The notes: a model not told the origin generated them from the letters alone. 64,000 nt of DNA from Gaiellales bacterium (GCA_036273515.1 DASUHM010000016.1:1-64000), one strand, 5' to 3'. Shown: positions 15,379 through 23,171, numbered from the stretch's first letter. Translations and numbers: made by a program.

Positions 15379-16344
15379 AATGTGCACGGTAACGCCAAGC
15401 TCGGACCTGCTGGTCGGCGCGCACTGGTGGCGGCGGTTGAACGGGGCGCGTCGTTGCGGGAAGCGGCGGCGGTGTTCGGGGTGTCGCCGGCGACGGCGCA
15501 TCGGTGGTGGGTGCGGTGGCGGCAGGCGAGCGAGCCCCAGCGCTGCTCGCTCGCCTGTTTGGCTGACCGGTCGAGTCGACCGCATCGCAGTCCCCGCGTG
15601 CTGTCGCCCGACGTGCAGGCTCAGATATGCGCGGCCAGGCGGCGCAGCGGGTGGGGGCCGCGGTTGATCGCGGGTGAGGTCGGTCACCCACATCAGACGG
15701 TGTGGAAGGTACTTCACCGGCACGGCCTTTCCCGAGCTCCGCGGGCGGCGCGTGACCCGGCGCGCCGGTACGAGTGGCCGTGCCCGGGAGACCTCCTGCA
15801 TATGGACACCAAGCGCTACGCCCGATTCCTGCGCCCGGGCCACGCCGTCACCGGAGTCCGCGACAAGACTTTCGCCGAAAAACAGGCCCGGTGGGGCTAT
15901 GAGTATGCCCATACCATTGTCGATGACCACTCCCGCCTGGCCTACAGCGAGCTGCACCCCGATCAGCGCGCCGACACCGTCACCGCGTTCGTCGGGCGGG
16001 CGCTGGACTGGTTTGCCGCCCTGGGCGTACAGCCGCGGCGGATCATGTCCGACAACGCCTGGACCTACACCCACAACCGGTCGCTCGCTCGACTGCTCGC
16101 CCAGCACGGGATCCGCCACCTCCGGATCCGGCCCCACACGCCCCGCACCAACGGCAAGGTCGAGCGTTTCCACCAGACCATGAGCCGTGAATGGGCCTAC
16201 GGCGTCACCTACCGCGACCACCACGCCCGAGACCGCGCACTGCCATACTGGCTCGACTACTACAACCGGCAGAGACCACACAGCTCACTCGACGGCCGGC
16301 CACCCATCAGCCGCGTTCACAACCTGTGTGGGCAGGACACCTAG
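15376..16344 (+). CDS. IS481-family DDE transposase
   Basis: This 322-residue transposase has an N-terminal helix-turn-helix (GASLREAAAVFGVSPATAHRWW, about residues 19-40) and an rve integrase core. The catalytic acids are seen as Asp in LLHMDTKRYARF, Asp in IMSDNAWTY and Glu in TNGKVERFHQT. The GYEYAHTIVDDHSRLAY stretch is typical of IS481. The frame is intact. The TAG stop (16342-16344) is not inside the element but is provided by the CTAG of the right target duplication. Confidence 0.93.
   Translation: MNVHGNAKLGPAGRRALVAAVERGASLREAAAVFGVSPATAHRWWVRWRQASEPQRCSLACLADRSSRPHRSPRVLSPDVQAQICAARRRSGWGPRLIAGEVGHPHQTVWKVLHRHGLSRAPRAARDPARRYEWPCPGDLLHMDTKRYARFLRPGHAVTGVRDKTFAEKQARWGYEYAHTIVDDHSRLAYSELHPDQRADTVTAFVGRALDWFAALGVQPRRIMSDNAWTYTHNRSLARLLAQHGIRHLRIRPHTPRTNGKVERFHQTMSREWAYGVTYRDHHARDRALPYWLDYYNRQRPHSSLDGRPPISRVHNLCGQDT
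16314..16339 (-). repeat. right terminal inverted repeat of IS481 element
   Basis: This is the complement of the left end, with CGTTCACAAC as the inner conserved block and GGACA as the terminus. It overlaps the last codons of the transposase. Confidence 0.75.
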
Positions 16345-16345
16345 G
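16340..16345. repeat. right target-site duplication of IS481 element
   Basis: This is the second CCTAGG. It holds the stop codon of the transposase on the plus strand and that of the EamA gene on the minus strand, both within CTAG at 16341-16344. Confidence 0.8.
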
Positions 16346-17177
16346 CGCGCAGCACCGCAAGCACGCTGACGCCGGCCACGATCACGACCGCTCCGGCCAT
16401 CTGGCGTGGTCCGATGCGCTCGCCGAACATCGCGAACGAGGCGATGGTCGCAACGGCGGCGAACTGCGACCCGAGCACGGCCGGGATGGCCACGCCGTGG
16501 TGCGCCCCGGTGACATAGCAGACGTAGCCGACCACCTCGGCGGTCGCCGAGAAGCACACCAGCCACCAGGCCGCGCCGGGCAGCCGCAGCCGCCCTCGCA
16601 GGAGCAGCGGCAGCGCGATCATGGACACGCCGACGATGCGCGCGACGAAGATCGTCCAGAGCGCCCCGAGCGCGTCGCCGGCGCGGGCGCTCGCGACCAG
16701 GTTCACGCCGAAGAGGCAGGCGGCGCCGAGCGCGTAGAGCGACGGGCGCAGGTGGACGTCGGCGGCGTGGCCGCGCATCGTGACGACGACCACCCCGCAG
16801 GCGATCACGATCAGGCACACGGCGACGCCGGCGGTCAGCGTCTCCCCGAGCGCGATCGCGAACACCGCCGCCAGCGCTCCCTCGGTCGACGCGATCGGCG
16901 CGACGACGCCGACCTTGCCGAGGTGCACGGCCCGGTACATCATCGAGAGCCCGGCCGCCGAGCCGGCGCCGGCGAGCACCGCCCACGCCCAGGCATGGCC
17001 GGTAGCGTGCTGCGGAAGGCCGGAGGCCGGGGCGAGCACCGCCAGCGCGCCCAGGCCGAGCAGCATCACGTAGGCGAGCGCCTGCTGCGAGCCGATCATG
17101 CGCGTGGAGCGCGACGCGACCACCGTCGAGAGCCCCCACGAGACCGCGGCGCCGAGGCCGCCCAGGATCGCGATCAC
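16341..17177 (-). CDS. EamA/DMT-family transporter
   Basis: This 278-residue membrane protein has about ten hydrophobic helices in two similar halves, the EamA (drug/metabolite) layout; substrates of such exporters range from amino acids to nucleotide sugars. The first half begins GGLGAAVSWGLSTVVASRS and the second LGAACLFGVNLVASARA. The GTG start at 17177 overlaps the thiL stop by 4 bp, so the two are coupled. The IS481 insertion at its end kept its natural stop because the CTAG target was duplicated. Confidence 0.85.
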   Translation of the reverse strand: MIAILGGLGAAVSWGLSTVVASRSTRMIGSQQALAYVMLLGLGALAVLAPASGLPQHATGHAWAWAVLAGAGSAAGLSMMYRAVHLGKVGVVAPIASTEGALAAVFAIALGETLTAGVAVCLIVIACGVVVVTMRGHAADVHLRPSLYALGAACLFGVNLVASARAGDALGALWTIFVARIVGVSMIALPLLLRGRLRLPGAAWWLVCFSATAEVVGYVCYVTGAHHGVAIPAVLGSQFAAVATIASFAMFGERIGPRQMAGAVVIVAGVSVLAVLRA

Positions 17178-17998
17178 GCGAAGTGGTCCCAGCCCCGCAG
17201 CGACCGCTCGCGCCCCTCGGCGTCGAGCAGCCGCACCGCAGCGTCGCCGGTCAGCCTCCCCACCACCGTGACCGGCACGGGCAGCTCCACCCCGTCCGGC
17301 ACGGCCGCCAGCAGCTCGTAGTCCTCGCCGCCCGCCGCCGCCTGCTCGACCGTCGCCCCCGGCGCGCGCGGGAGCCGCTCGAGCTCGACCACCGCGCCGG
17401 TGCCGGACGCGGCGGCCAGCCGGCCGGCGTCGGTGGCGATCCCGTCCGAGAGATCGAGCATCGCCGTGGCCACCGCCGCGAGCGCCCGCCCCTCGGCGAT
17501 CCGCGGCGTCACCCGGGCCGTGTAGCCGCCGGCGGCCTGGCCGCCCAGCGTCCCGGTGACGACGAGCAGGTCGCCCGGGCGCCCGCCGGAGCGCAGCACG
17601 GGCCGCTCTGCGCGGCCGATGGCCGTCACCGAGACGAGCAGCCGGTCGCTGCGTGAGAGGTCGCCGCCCGAGAGCGGGACGCCGTGCTCGGCCAACCCCG
17701 CCGCCAGCGCGCGGACGTCCTCGAAGCCTTCCGGCAGGCCGAAGGCAGCGAGCAGGCAGAGCGGCTCCGCGCCCATCGCGGCCATGTCGGAGAGGCTCGC
17801 CGCGGCGGCCCGGTGGCCGATGTCCCGCACGCTGTGGCGGCCAGAGTCGAAGTGGACGCCGTCGACGAGGATGTCGGTCGAGGCCACGATGCCACCGGCG
17901 AGGACGGCCGCGTCGTCGCCGATCCCAACGTCGACGCACGAGCCCCCGGCCCCGGCGACCGCGGCGATCACGGCCACCAGGTCGTCCTCTGATAGCAT
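17174..17998 (-). CDS. thiL: thiamine-monophosphate kinase
   Basis: ThiL makes the cofactor thiamine diphosphate from thiamine phosphate and ATP. The 274-residue protein has the glycine-rich GIGDDAAVL loop near the start, STDILVDGVHF, LSGGDLSRSD, LDLSDGIATD and GGEDYELL motifs in the correct order. The ATG at 17998 is the start; a TTG at 18007 is less likely. A TACATT -10 element (18011-18006) lies 7 nt upstream and overlaps the ATG of the divergent Phe leader peptide. Confidence 0.92.
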   Translation of the reverse strand: MLSEDDLVAVIAAVAGAGGSCVDVGIGDDAAVLAGGIVASTDILVDGVHFDSGRHSVRDIGHRAAAASLSDMAAMGAEPLCLLAAFGLPEGFEDVRALAAGLAEHGVPLSGGDLSRSDRLLVSVTAIGRAERPVLRSGGRPGDLLVVTGTLGGQAAGGYTARVTPRIAEGRALAAVATAMLDLSDGIATDAGRLAAASGTGAVVELERLPRAPGATVEQAAAGGEDYELLAAVPDGVELPVPVTVVGRLTGDAAVRLLDAEGRERSLRGWDHFA

Positions 17999-18011
17999 GG
18001 CGCGCAATGTA
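17993..18011. promoter_or_regulatory. facing divergent -10 elements of thiL and the pheA leader
   Basis: TAGCAT (17993-17998) lies 8 nt before the leader-peptide ATG at 18007, and its last three bases are the complement of the thiL ATG. TACATT on the minus strand (18011-18006) lies 7 nt before thiL, and it overlaps the leader ATG. Each -10 thus contains the other gene's start codon. No clear -35 elements are seen. Confidence 0.5.
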
Positions 18012-18060
18012 CCGCGCCCGGTTCACCTTCCCCTTTACCACCCCGCCGGGAGGCGTCTGA
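18007..18060 (+). CDS. pheL: phenylalanine attenuator leader peptide
   Basis: The 17-residue peptide MYRARFTFPFTTPPGGV has three Phe codons at 18022, 18028 and 18034, alternating with Thr and Pro. It ends 76 bp before pheA. Ribosome stalling at these codons when charged tRNA-Phe is scarce would control the downstream terminator. The likely mRNA starts at or next to its ATG, so it may be translated leaderless. It resembles in logic, and slightly in sequence, the enterobacterial pheL peptide. The family itself is not established here; the call rests on position, Phe codons and RNA folding. Confidence 0.7.
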   Translation: MYRARFTFPFTTPPGGV

Positions 18061-18099
18061 GCGCGTACGCGAAGCAGGTCGTGCCGTTTGGAAGCCTCC
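18026..18099 (+). promoter_or_regulatory. antiterminator and pause-type pairings of the pheA attenuator
   Basis: Region 1, CCTTCCC (18026-18032, over the Phe codons), can pair with region 2, GGGAGG (18048-18053, over the last leader codons). Region 2, GGAGGC (18049-18054), can instead pair with region 3, GCCTCC (18094-18099), which is the left arm of the terminator. A ribosome stalled on the Phe codons would cover region 1 and favour the 2:3 antiterminator. Confidence 0.65.
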
Positions 18100-18121
18100 G
18101 CGAGATCGCGGGGGCTTTTTT
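18093..18121 (+). terminator. intrinsic terminator of the pheA attenuator
   Basis: A 10-bp stem, AGCCTCCGCG (18093-18102) with CGCGGGGGCT (18107-18116), closes a 4-nt loop and includes one G-U pair. Six T residues (18116-18121) follow. It lies only 15 bp before the pheA start, so its role must be regulated read-through. Confidence 0.8.
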
Positions 18122-18136
18122 CGTGATGGAGGAGCA

Positions 18137-18970
18137 ATGTCGATGACGGTTGCCTACCCGGGCGAGGAGGGCGCATACGCCGCCGAGGCCGGCGCGCGGC
18201 TCTACCCCGACGCCGAGCTCGTGTCGCTCAAGTCGTGGGCGGACGTCGTGCGGGCCGTCGGCAGGGGCGACGCCGGATACGGCGTGCTCCCGATCGAGAA
18301 CTCTCTCGCCGGGCCGATCCCGGAGACCTACGACCTGCTCGCCCACGCCCCGCTCGCGATCGTGGCCGAGACCGTCATCCCGGTGCCGCACTGCCTGGTC
18401 GGCCTGGCCGGGACGAACATCGACGCGCTGACGCGGGTGCACTCCCATCCCGCTGCGCTGGCCCAGTGCCGCCGCTTCCTCTCCTCGCTCCCCGACACGC
18501 TGCCGGAGGTGGCGCCGTCGACGGCCACCGCCGCCCGCCGGGTCGCGGAGTCGGGCGACCAACGCCAGGCCGCGCTCTCGTCGCGCCGGGCGGCCGAGCG
18601 GTTCGGCCTCGTCGTGCTCCTGAACGACGTCTCCGACCACGCCGAGAACTACACCCGCTTCGTCAGCGTCGCCAACCACACCCGGATCGACCGCGACGGC
18701 GTCCGCGTCTGGCACACCGCGGTGCGCTTCGTCACGCACCACCATCCCGGGGCGCTCCTCTCGGCCATCGAGCCGCTGGCCCGGTACGGAGTGAACATGG
18801 TCTCGCTGCAGTCGCGGCCGATCCCGGGCCGGCCGTGGAACTACCAGTTCTACGCCGACCTCGAGGGCCACCCCCTGGACGCCGCCGTCGCCACCGCCCT
18901 GCGCGCCCTCGAGGAGAACGTCGCCGAGATGGGCTACCTGGGCTGCTACCCGGCGTTCGAGCGCGGCTGA
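18137..18970 (+). CDS. pheA: prephenate dehydratase
   Basis: This enzyme turns prephenate into phenylpyruvate, the committed step to phenylalanine. The 277-residue protein joins a catalytic domain (YPGEEGAYAAEA near the start, GVLPIENSLAGPIPETYDLL, and the TRF catalytic motif in ENYTRFVSV) to a C-terminal ACT domain. The ACT domain carries GALLSAIEPLARYGVNM and a QSRP variant of the Phe-binding ESRP motif. It is monofunctional, with no chorismate mutase domain, as in other Gram-positives. The ATG at 18137 follows GGAGGAG. It is controlled by the attenuator directly upstream and probably by Phe feedback. Confidence 0.95.
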   Translation: MSMTVAYPGEEGAYAAEAGARLYPDAELVSLKSWADVVRAVGRGDAGYGVLPIENSLAGPIPETYDLLAHAPLAIVAETVIPVPHCLVGLAGTNIDALTRVHSHPAALAQCRRFLSSLPDTLPEVAPSTATAARRVAESGDQRQAALSSRRAAERFGLVVLLNDVSDHAENYTRFVSVANHTRIDRDGVRVWHTAVRFVTHHHPGALLSAIEPLARYGVNMVSLQSRPIPGRPWNYQFYADLEGHPLDAAVATALRALEENVAEMGYLGCYPAFERG

Positions 18971-18976
18971 CCCGGC

Positions 18977-19004
18977 TGGACGCGGGGCCCGCAACTGGTA
19001 TGCT
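18977..19004 (+). promoter_or_regulatory. probable promoter of the cobalamin operon
   Basis: TATGCT at 18999-19004 fits a -10 element, with TGGACG at 18977-18982 as a possible -35 at 16-bp spacing. The transcript would start close to the 5' side of the riboswitch P1 stem. Confidence 0.5.
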
Positions 19005-19013
19005 CGCGACCCC

Positions 19014-19179
19014 GCGAGCGGTGAAGGGAAGCCGGTGCGAATCCGGCGCGGTCCCGCCGCTGTGAGGGCGTCCATCCGGCGCACCATGTGGTGGCCACTG
19101 GCCGAGAGGCCGGGAAGGTCAGCCGGACGGCCCGGGAACCCCGGGAAGCCGCGCCCGAGCCAGAAGACCTGCCGCTCGC
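19014..19179 (+). ncRNA. adenosylcobalamin-type riboswitch
   Basis: The closing stem is GCGAGCGG (19014-19021) with CCGCTCGC (19172-19179). Between them are the class hallmarks in order: GAAGGGAAGCCGGTGCGAA, the CGCGGTCCCGCCGCTGTGA block, GCCACTG (19094-19100) with CGGGAAGG shortly after, and GAGCCAGAAGACCTGCC near the 3' end. This matches the cobalamin (B12) riboswitch consensus. The expression platform between 19180 and 19214 contains CCTC segments able to pair with the GGAAGGAGG ribosome binding site, so translational control is likely. It precedes an operon of exported DUF4430 proteins and an ECF transporter. Confidence 0.93.
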
Positions 19180-19214
19180 CGAAACGACGACGCCTCTCGA
19201 GGAAGGAGGACACG

Positions 19215-19925
19215 TTGGCGAGAACTCGCCTCCACCGCCTGGCCATCCTGGTGGCCGTCTGGGCCGCCGGCCTGGCCGCCGCCCAGACCGCGGCCGCAGC
19301 CACACCCGTCCACGTCAAGGTGCGGGTGGAAGGGCCCGCGCACACCGTCACGCAGTCCCGGCAGGTCCCGATCACCGGGACGTTCGCCGGCCACAAGCTC
19401 TCCGGGCCGACCGCGCTCGGCGCGCTCCTGGCGGCCGGCAGGCACCGGCACTTCCCCGTCGGCCTCGAGTGGTTCGACTGCTGCGGGTTCTTCGTCGACT
19501 CGGTCGCGGGCGTGCCCGGCGACGCGACCCACTTCTGGGCGTTCAAGGTCGGGCACACGCTGTCGCAGATCGGCGCCGGCGCGGTGAAGGCGACGCCCGG
19601 GATGAGCGCGCTCTTCTACTACACGACCTTCGACCCCGACACGGGCGCGACCGAGCCGACGCTCGGCCTCGACCCGGCCAACCGGACGATCGCCCGCGGC
19701 GCCACCGTGACGTTCACGGTCTCTGAGTGGGACGACGCCGGCCACGGCTCGGCAGCGGGCGGCGCCTGGGTGAACGTGAGCGGCATCGCGACGCGGGCCG
19801 ACTCGGCCGGCCACCTGACGGTGCAGTTCACCCACACCGGCACGTTCCCGGTGAAGGCGACGCTCGCGGGCGCGATCCGCTCGCGCACGATATGGGTGCA
19901 CGTCACGCGTTCGGGCTCGTCCTGA
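19215..19925 (+). CDS. secreted DUF4430 (transcobalamin beta-domain-like) protein with Ig-like domain
   Basis: The 236-residue product starts at TTG 19215 behind a strong GGAAGGAGG. A signal peptide (about residues 1-29, RLAILVAVWAAGLAAAQTAAA) points to export. Residues 30-140 fit DUF4430: TALGALLAAG helix, WFDCCGFFVDSVAG strand, THFWAFKVGH and GMSALFYYTTF. This is the fold of the C-terminal domain of intrinsic factor and transcobalamin. Residues 150-236 form a beta-rich, Ig-like segment (GATVTFTVSEW, GHLTVQFTHTGTFPVKA). There is no anchor. As the first gene after a B12 riboswitch it is likely a corrinoid-binding exported protein. The family call is from motif pattern; binding is inferred. 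Confidence 0.75.
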   Translation: MARTRLHRLAILVAVWAAGLAAAQTAAAATPVHVKVRVEGPAHTVTQSRQVPITGTFAGHKLSGPTALGALLAAGRHRHFPVGLEWFDCCGFFVDSVAGVPGDATHFWAFKVGHTLSQIGAGAVKATPGMSALFYYTTFDPDTGATEPTLGLDPANRTIARGATVTFTVSEWDDAGHGSAAGGAWVNVSGIATRADSAGHLTVQFTHTGTFPVKATLAGAIRSRTIWVHVTRSGSS

Positions 19926-20770
19926 CGGCCGCGGCGGTCGCGGCCTGCGGGACGTCTCTGGCGAAGGCGCCGAGCGGGCCCCGGGCCGCGACCGTCACGA
20001 TCACCCGCGGGTTCGGGCAGCGGACGCTCTCCGCTGCCCGAGCCGCCCCCGGGCAGTCGGCGCTCATGGCCCTGCGCCGGGTCTCGCACGTGTCGACGAG
20101 CTACGGCGGCCGCTTCGTTCGGGCCATCGACGGGCTCGCCGGCGACCAGTCCCAGGGCATGGCCTGGCTCTACTTCGTGAACGGCATCCAGGCGAACGTG
20201 GGCTCGGCCGACTACCTGCTGCATCCGGGCGACCGGGAGTGGTGGGACTATCGCTACTGGAACGACCTGATCCAGGTGCCCGTGGCAATTGGCGCCTGGC
20301 CGGAGCCGTTCGTGCACGGCTACGGCGGCACCCGACCGGCGGTGAGCGTGACCGGGCCGGCGTGCGCCGGGCAGATTCGCGGCGCCCTGCACGCGGCGGG
20401 CGCGCATGTCGTGCGCACGAGCTCGGCCTGGTCGGTGCGGGTGGAGACGTTCGCCCAGGCCGCGTCGTCGCTCTCGGCGGGCGTCTGGCAGGGCCGCGGC
20501 CTGACCGTCTCGCTCGACGGCGGCCGCGTCATGGTCTACCGCGGCCGCCCCGGGCTGCGACCCGACCCGGCCGCGCATGCGGTGATCGCCGGCTGGCAAC
20601 CGGGCCCCGCGACGGGCAAGTCGGCCCAGGTCGTCGTCGCCGGCGACACCCGAGGCGCCGCCTGCGCCGCCGCGCACACCCTGGCGGCCGATCCGCGGGC
20701 GGTGCGCAGCGCCTACGCCGTCGCGCTGGACGCGTCCGGCCACGTGATCGCCTACGGTGGGAGACCGTGA
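19892..20770 (+). CDS. DUF4430 lipoprotein, likely corrinoid-binding
   Basis: The 292-residue product begins with a lipoprotein signal whose lipobox is VAAC (Cys19), so it should sit on the outer membrane-facing surface. Residues 35-125 are a clear DUF4430 domain, with GGRFVRAIDGLAG, MAWLYFVNGIQANVGSADY and PGDREWWDYRYW. The remaining 165 residues form a second domain (PAVSVTGPACAGQIRGALHAAGAHV onward) that I do not recognise. The ATG at 19892 lies inside the upstream gene, giving a 34-bp overlap. It would capture B12 and hand it to the ECF transporter encoded next. Confidence 0.78.
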   Translation: MGARHAFGLVLTAAAVAACGTSLAKAPSGPRAATVTITRGFGQRTLSAARAAPGQSALMALRRVSHVSTSYGGRFVRAIDGLAGDQSQGMAWLYFVNGIQANVGSADYLLHPGDREWWDYRYWNDLIQVPVAIGAWPEPFVHGYGGTRPAVSVTGPACAGQIRGALHAAGAHVVRTSSAWSVRVETFAQAASSLSAGVWQGRGLTVSLDGGRVMVYRGRPGLRPDPAAHAVIAGWQPGPATGKSAQVVVAGDTRGAACAAAHTLAADPRAVRSAYAVALDASGHVIAYGGRP

Positions 20771-21591
20771 AGCCGCTGCCCGCAGCGCTCGTCACCGGGC
20801 CGCCGCTGCTCGCCGCGATCGCGGCGTGGAGCCCGCTCTGGCTCGCCGCGGCCACGATCGGCGCGGCGCTCCTCCTGGCCGCCGCGCCCCCGCCCCGGCG
20901 GCTGTACGCGCTCACGGCGATCGGTTCGGGCGTGGTCGTGTTCGCGATCAACCCGTTCGTCTCGGTGCAGGGGCTGACGGTGCTCTGGCAGGGGCCGCAC
21001 ATCCCGATCCTCGACACCCAGGTGACGGTGGAGGAGGTGGCCTACGGCGCCGGCGCCGGCATGCGCGTGGCCGCCTCGGCCCTGGCCGTCGCGGCGTTCG
21101 TGCGGCTGGCCGACCCCGACCTCCTGCTGCGCGCGTTCTCGCGGGTCGCGCCGCGCTCGGCCATGGTCGCCGCGCTCGCCACCCGCATGCTGCCCGCGCT
21201 CGAGCGCGACGCGGGCGGGATCGTCACGGCCGCCCGCACCCGCGCCGCCCGGATGAGCAAGCCGCGCACCGCCGCCGGCCTGCTCGGCCCGCTGCTCGCG
21301 AGCTCGCTCGAGCGCTCGCTCTCGGTGGCCGAGGCGATGGAGGCGCGCGGATACGGCTCGTCGGTGCGGACGCGGGCCCCGGAGCGGGCGACGACGGGAC
21401 GCGAGCGGGCGCTCGCCGGAATCGGCGGGTGCGCGCTCGTGCTGGTCGCCGGAGCGCTGATCGGCGGCGCGACCGACTTCCGCTACTACGACACGCTGGG
21501 CGACCCGTGGCAGCCGGCCGCGATCGCCGGCGCCTGCCTGCTCCTGGCCCTCCTGGGCGCGGCCGCGGCGGTGGTGCGATGGCCGCGCTGA
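20767..21591 (+). CDS. ecfT: ECF transporter transmembrane component (EcfT/CbiQ family)
   Basis: EcfT is the membrane scaffold that links the substrate-binding S component to the two ATPases. The 274-residue protein has hydrophobic segments around residues 5-35 and 45-65, a long cytoplasmic helical part with the coupling motif EAMEARGYGSS, and two C-terminal helices. GTG 20767 overlaps the preceding stop by 4 bp. The neighbouring A and S genes and the riboswitch mark it as a dedicated B12-type ECF system rather than a shared group II module. Confidence 0.88.
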   Translation: MKPLPAALVTGPPLLAAIAAWSPLWLAAATIGAALLLAAAPPPRRLYALTAIGSGVVVFAINPFVSVQGLTVLWQGPHIPILDTQVTVEEVAYGAGAGMRVAASALAVAAFVRLADPDLLLRAFSRVAPRSAMVAALATRMLPALERDAGGIVTAARTRAARMSKPRTAAGLLGPLLASSLERSLSVAEAMEARGYGSSVRTRAPERATTGRERALAGIGGCALVLVAGALIGGATDFRYYDTLGDPWQPAAIAGACLLLALLGAAAAVVRWPR

Positions 21592-23171
21592 GCTTCGAGC
21601 GCGTCTCCTACGCCTACCCGGGCGCAGACCGGCCGGCGCTCGACGGCATCGACCTCGAGATCGAGGCGGGGCAGCTCGTGCTCCTGGTCGGCGGGTCGGG
21701 ATCGGGTAAGTCGACGCTCCTGCGGGCGGCGCTCGGCCTCGTGCCCCACTTCCACGGCGGCGAGCTGCGGGGGCGCGTGCGCGTCGCGGGCCTCGACACG
21801 CGCGAGCACCGGCCGGGCGCGCTGGCCCGCCACGTCGGGCTGGTGTTCCAGGACCCGGAGTCGCAGCTCGTGATGGGCCGGCCCGACCGCGAGGCCGCGT
21901 TCGGCCTCGAGAACCTGGGCTACCCCGCGGGCGAGATCGCCGTCCGCGCCCGCGAGGCGCTGGCCGCGGTGGGCGCCGCCGGGCTGGCCGGGCGGCCGGC
22001 GGCCGCCCTCTCGGGTGGCGAGGCCCAGCGGGTTGCCATCGCGTCGGTGCTCGCGATGGGGCAGCCGCTCCTGCTCCTGGACGAGCCGACGAGCCAGCTC
22101 GACCCGGTCGCAGCCGAAGAGCTGCTCGGCCTGGTCGTGCGGATCAACCGCGACCGCGGCGTCACCGTCGTCCTGGCCGAGCACCGCACCGGCCGCCTGT
22201 TCGCCGAGGCCGACCGCGTGATCGCGATGGAGGACGGTCGCCTCACGGTCGACGCGGCGCCGCCGGTTGCGGCCCGGGCGCTCGCGACGAGCGCGCCGTG
22301 GATGCTCCCGCCGGTGACGCAGGCCTTCGCCCGCGCGGGCCGCGCCGAGCTGCCGCTGACCGTGCGCGCGGCCCGCGCGCTGGTCACCGCGGCGCCGGCT
22401 GCCGCAGCCGCGCCACTGCCGGCGGCGGAGGCGGCGGCCGGCGCCGTCAAGGCGCACAAGCGGCTCGGCGACGTCGACGCGCTGGCCGGCACGTCCACGG
22501 CCTTCGAGCGCGGTCGCGTCACCGCTCTGATCGGCGAGAACGGGGCCGGCAAGACGACGCTCGCGCGCGCCGTGTGCGGCCTCCTCGACCTCGACCGCGG
22601 CCGGATCGAGCCCGCCCCTGACCGGGCCGGATACGTCGGCCAGGATCCGTCCCACTACCTGCTCCACGACACCGCCCGCGACGAGGTCGCCTACGCGCTT
22701 CGCAACCTGGGCGTGCCCGGGCCGGAGCGCGACCGCCGAGTGACCGCCGCGCTCGCCCGCCTCGGCCTCGACGGCTTCGGCGTCCGTCACCCCCGCGACC
22801 TCTCGAGCGGCGAACGCCAGCGGCTGGCGATCGCGACCGTGACGGTGATGGAGCCCGAGCTGCTCGTGCTCGACGAGCCGACCCGCGGCGTCGACGGCCT
22901 GCGCAAGCTCGCCCTCGTCGAGCTGGTCCGGTCGCTCGCGGCCGACGGGACCGCGGTCGTCGTCGTCACCCACGACATGGACTTCGCCGCCGAGGCCGCC
23001 GACACCGTGACGAGCATGGCGGCCGGCCGCGTCCTGTCCGACCGGGCGCCGCGGACGCTGCTCGCGTCGGGCATCTTCTTCGTCTCCCAGCTCGGCCTCG
23101 CGCTGGGCCGGGCCTCGCAGGCGGACGCCGTCGCATTCCTGACCGAACCCCTGGAGGCAGCCCATGTTTAA
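21579..23171 (+). CDS. ECF transporter ATPase with two fused ABC domains
   Basis: This 530-residue protein combines the EcfA and EcfA' ATPases in one chain. Domain 1 has Walker A GGSGSGKST (about residues 40-48), Q-loop FQDPESQLVMG, LSGGEAQR and LLLLDEPTSQLDP. Domain 2 (from about residue 295) has IGENGAGKTT, GQDPSHYLL, LSSGERQR, LVLDEPTRGVD and the H-loop VTHDMD. An Ala-rich linker joins them. The start overlaps ecfT by 13 bp. The last codons precede a 182-bp gap before the S component. Confidence 0.9.
   Translation: MAALSFERVSYAYPGADRPALDGIDLEIEAGQLVLLVGGSGSGKSTLLRAALGLVPHFHGGELRGRVRVAGLDTREHRPGALARHVGLVFQDPESQLVMGRPDREAAFGLENLGYPAGEIAVRAREALAAVGAAGLAGRPAAALSGGEAQRVAIASVLAMGQPLLLLDEPTSQLDPVAAEELLGLVVRINRDRGVTVVLAEHRTGRLFAEADRVIAMEDGRLTVDAAPPVAARALATSAPWMLPPVTQAFARAGRAELPLTVRAARALVTAAPAAAAAPLPAAEAAAGAVKAHKRLGDVDALAGTSTAFERGRVTALIGENGAGKTTLARAVCGLLDLDRGRIEPAPDRAGYVGQDPSHYLLHDTARDEVAYALRNLGVPGPERDRRVTAALARLGLDGFGVRHPRDLSSGERQRLAIATVTVMEPELLVLDEPTRGVDGLRKLALVELVRSLAADGTAVVVVTHDMDFAAEAADTVTSMAAGRVLSDRAPRTLLASGIFFVSQLGLALGRASQADAVAFLTEPLEAAHV

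Larger units (their letters stand above)
15285..16339 (+). mobile_element. IS481-family insertion sequence, complete, 1055 bp
   Basis: The element begins TGTCC and ends GGACA. Imperfect terminal inverted repeats of about 26 bp match at TGTCC, GCC, AC and GTTGTGAACG, with a few mismatches between. It carries one intact transposase gene and is flanked by a 6-bp CCTAGG duplication. Size, termini and target match IS481. The intact transposase, clean duplication and near-matching ends suggest a fairly recent insertion. Confidence 0.9.

Noticed and set aside
18007-18136. T-box riboswitch upstream of pheA
   Set aside because: No T-box sequence or specifier-loop layout is visible, while Phe codons and classical attenuator pairings are.
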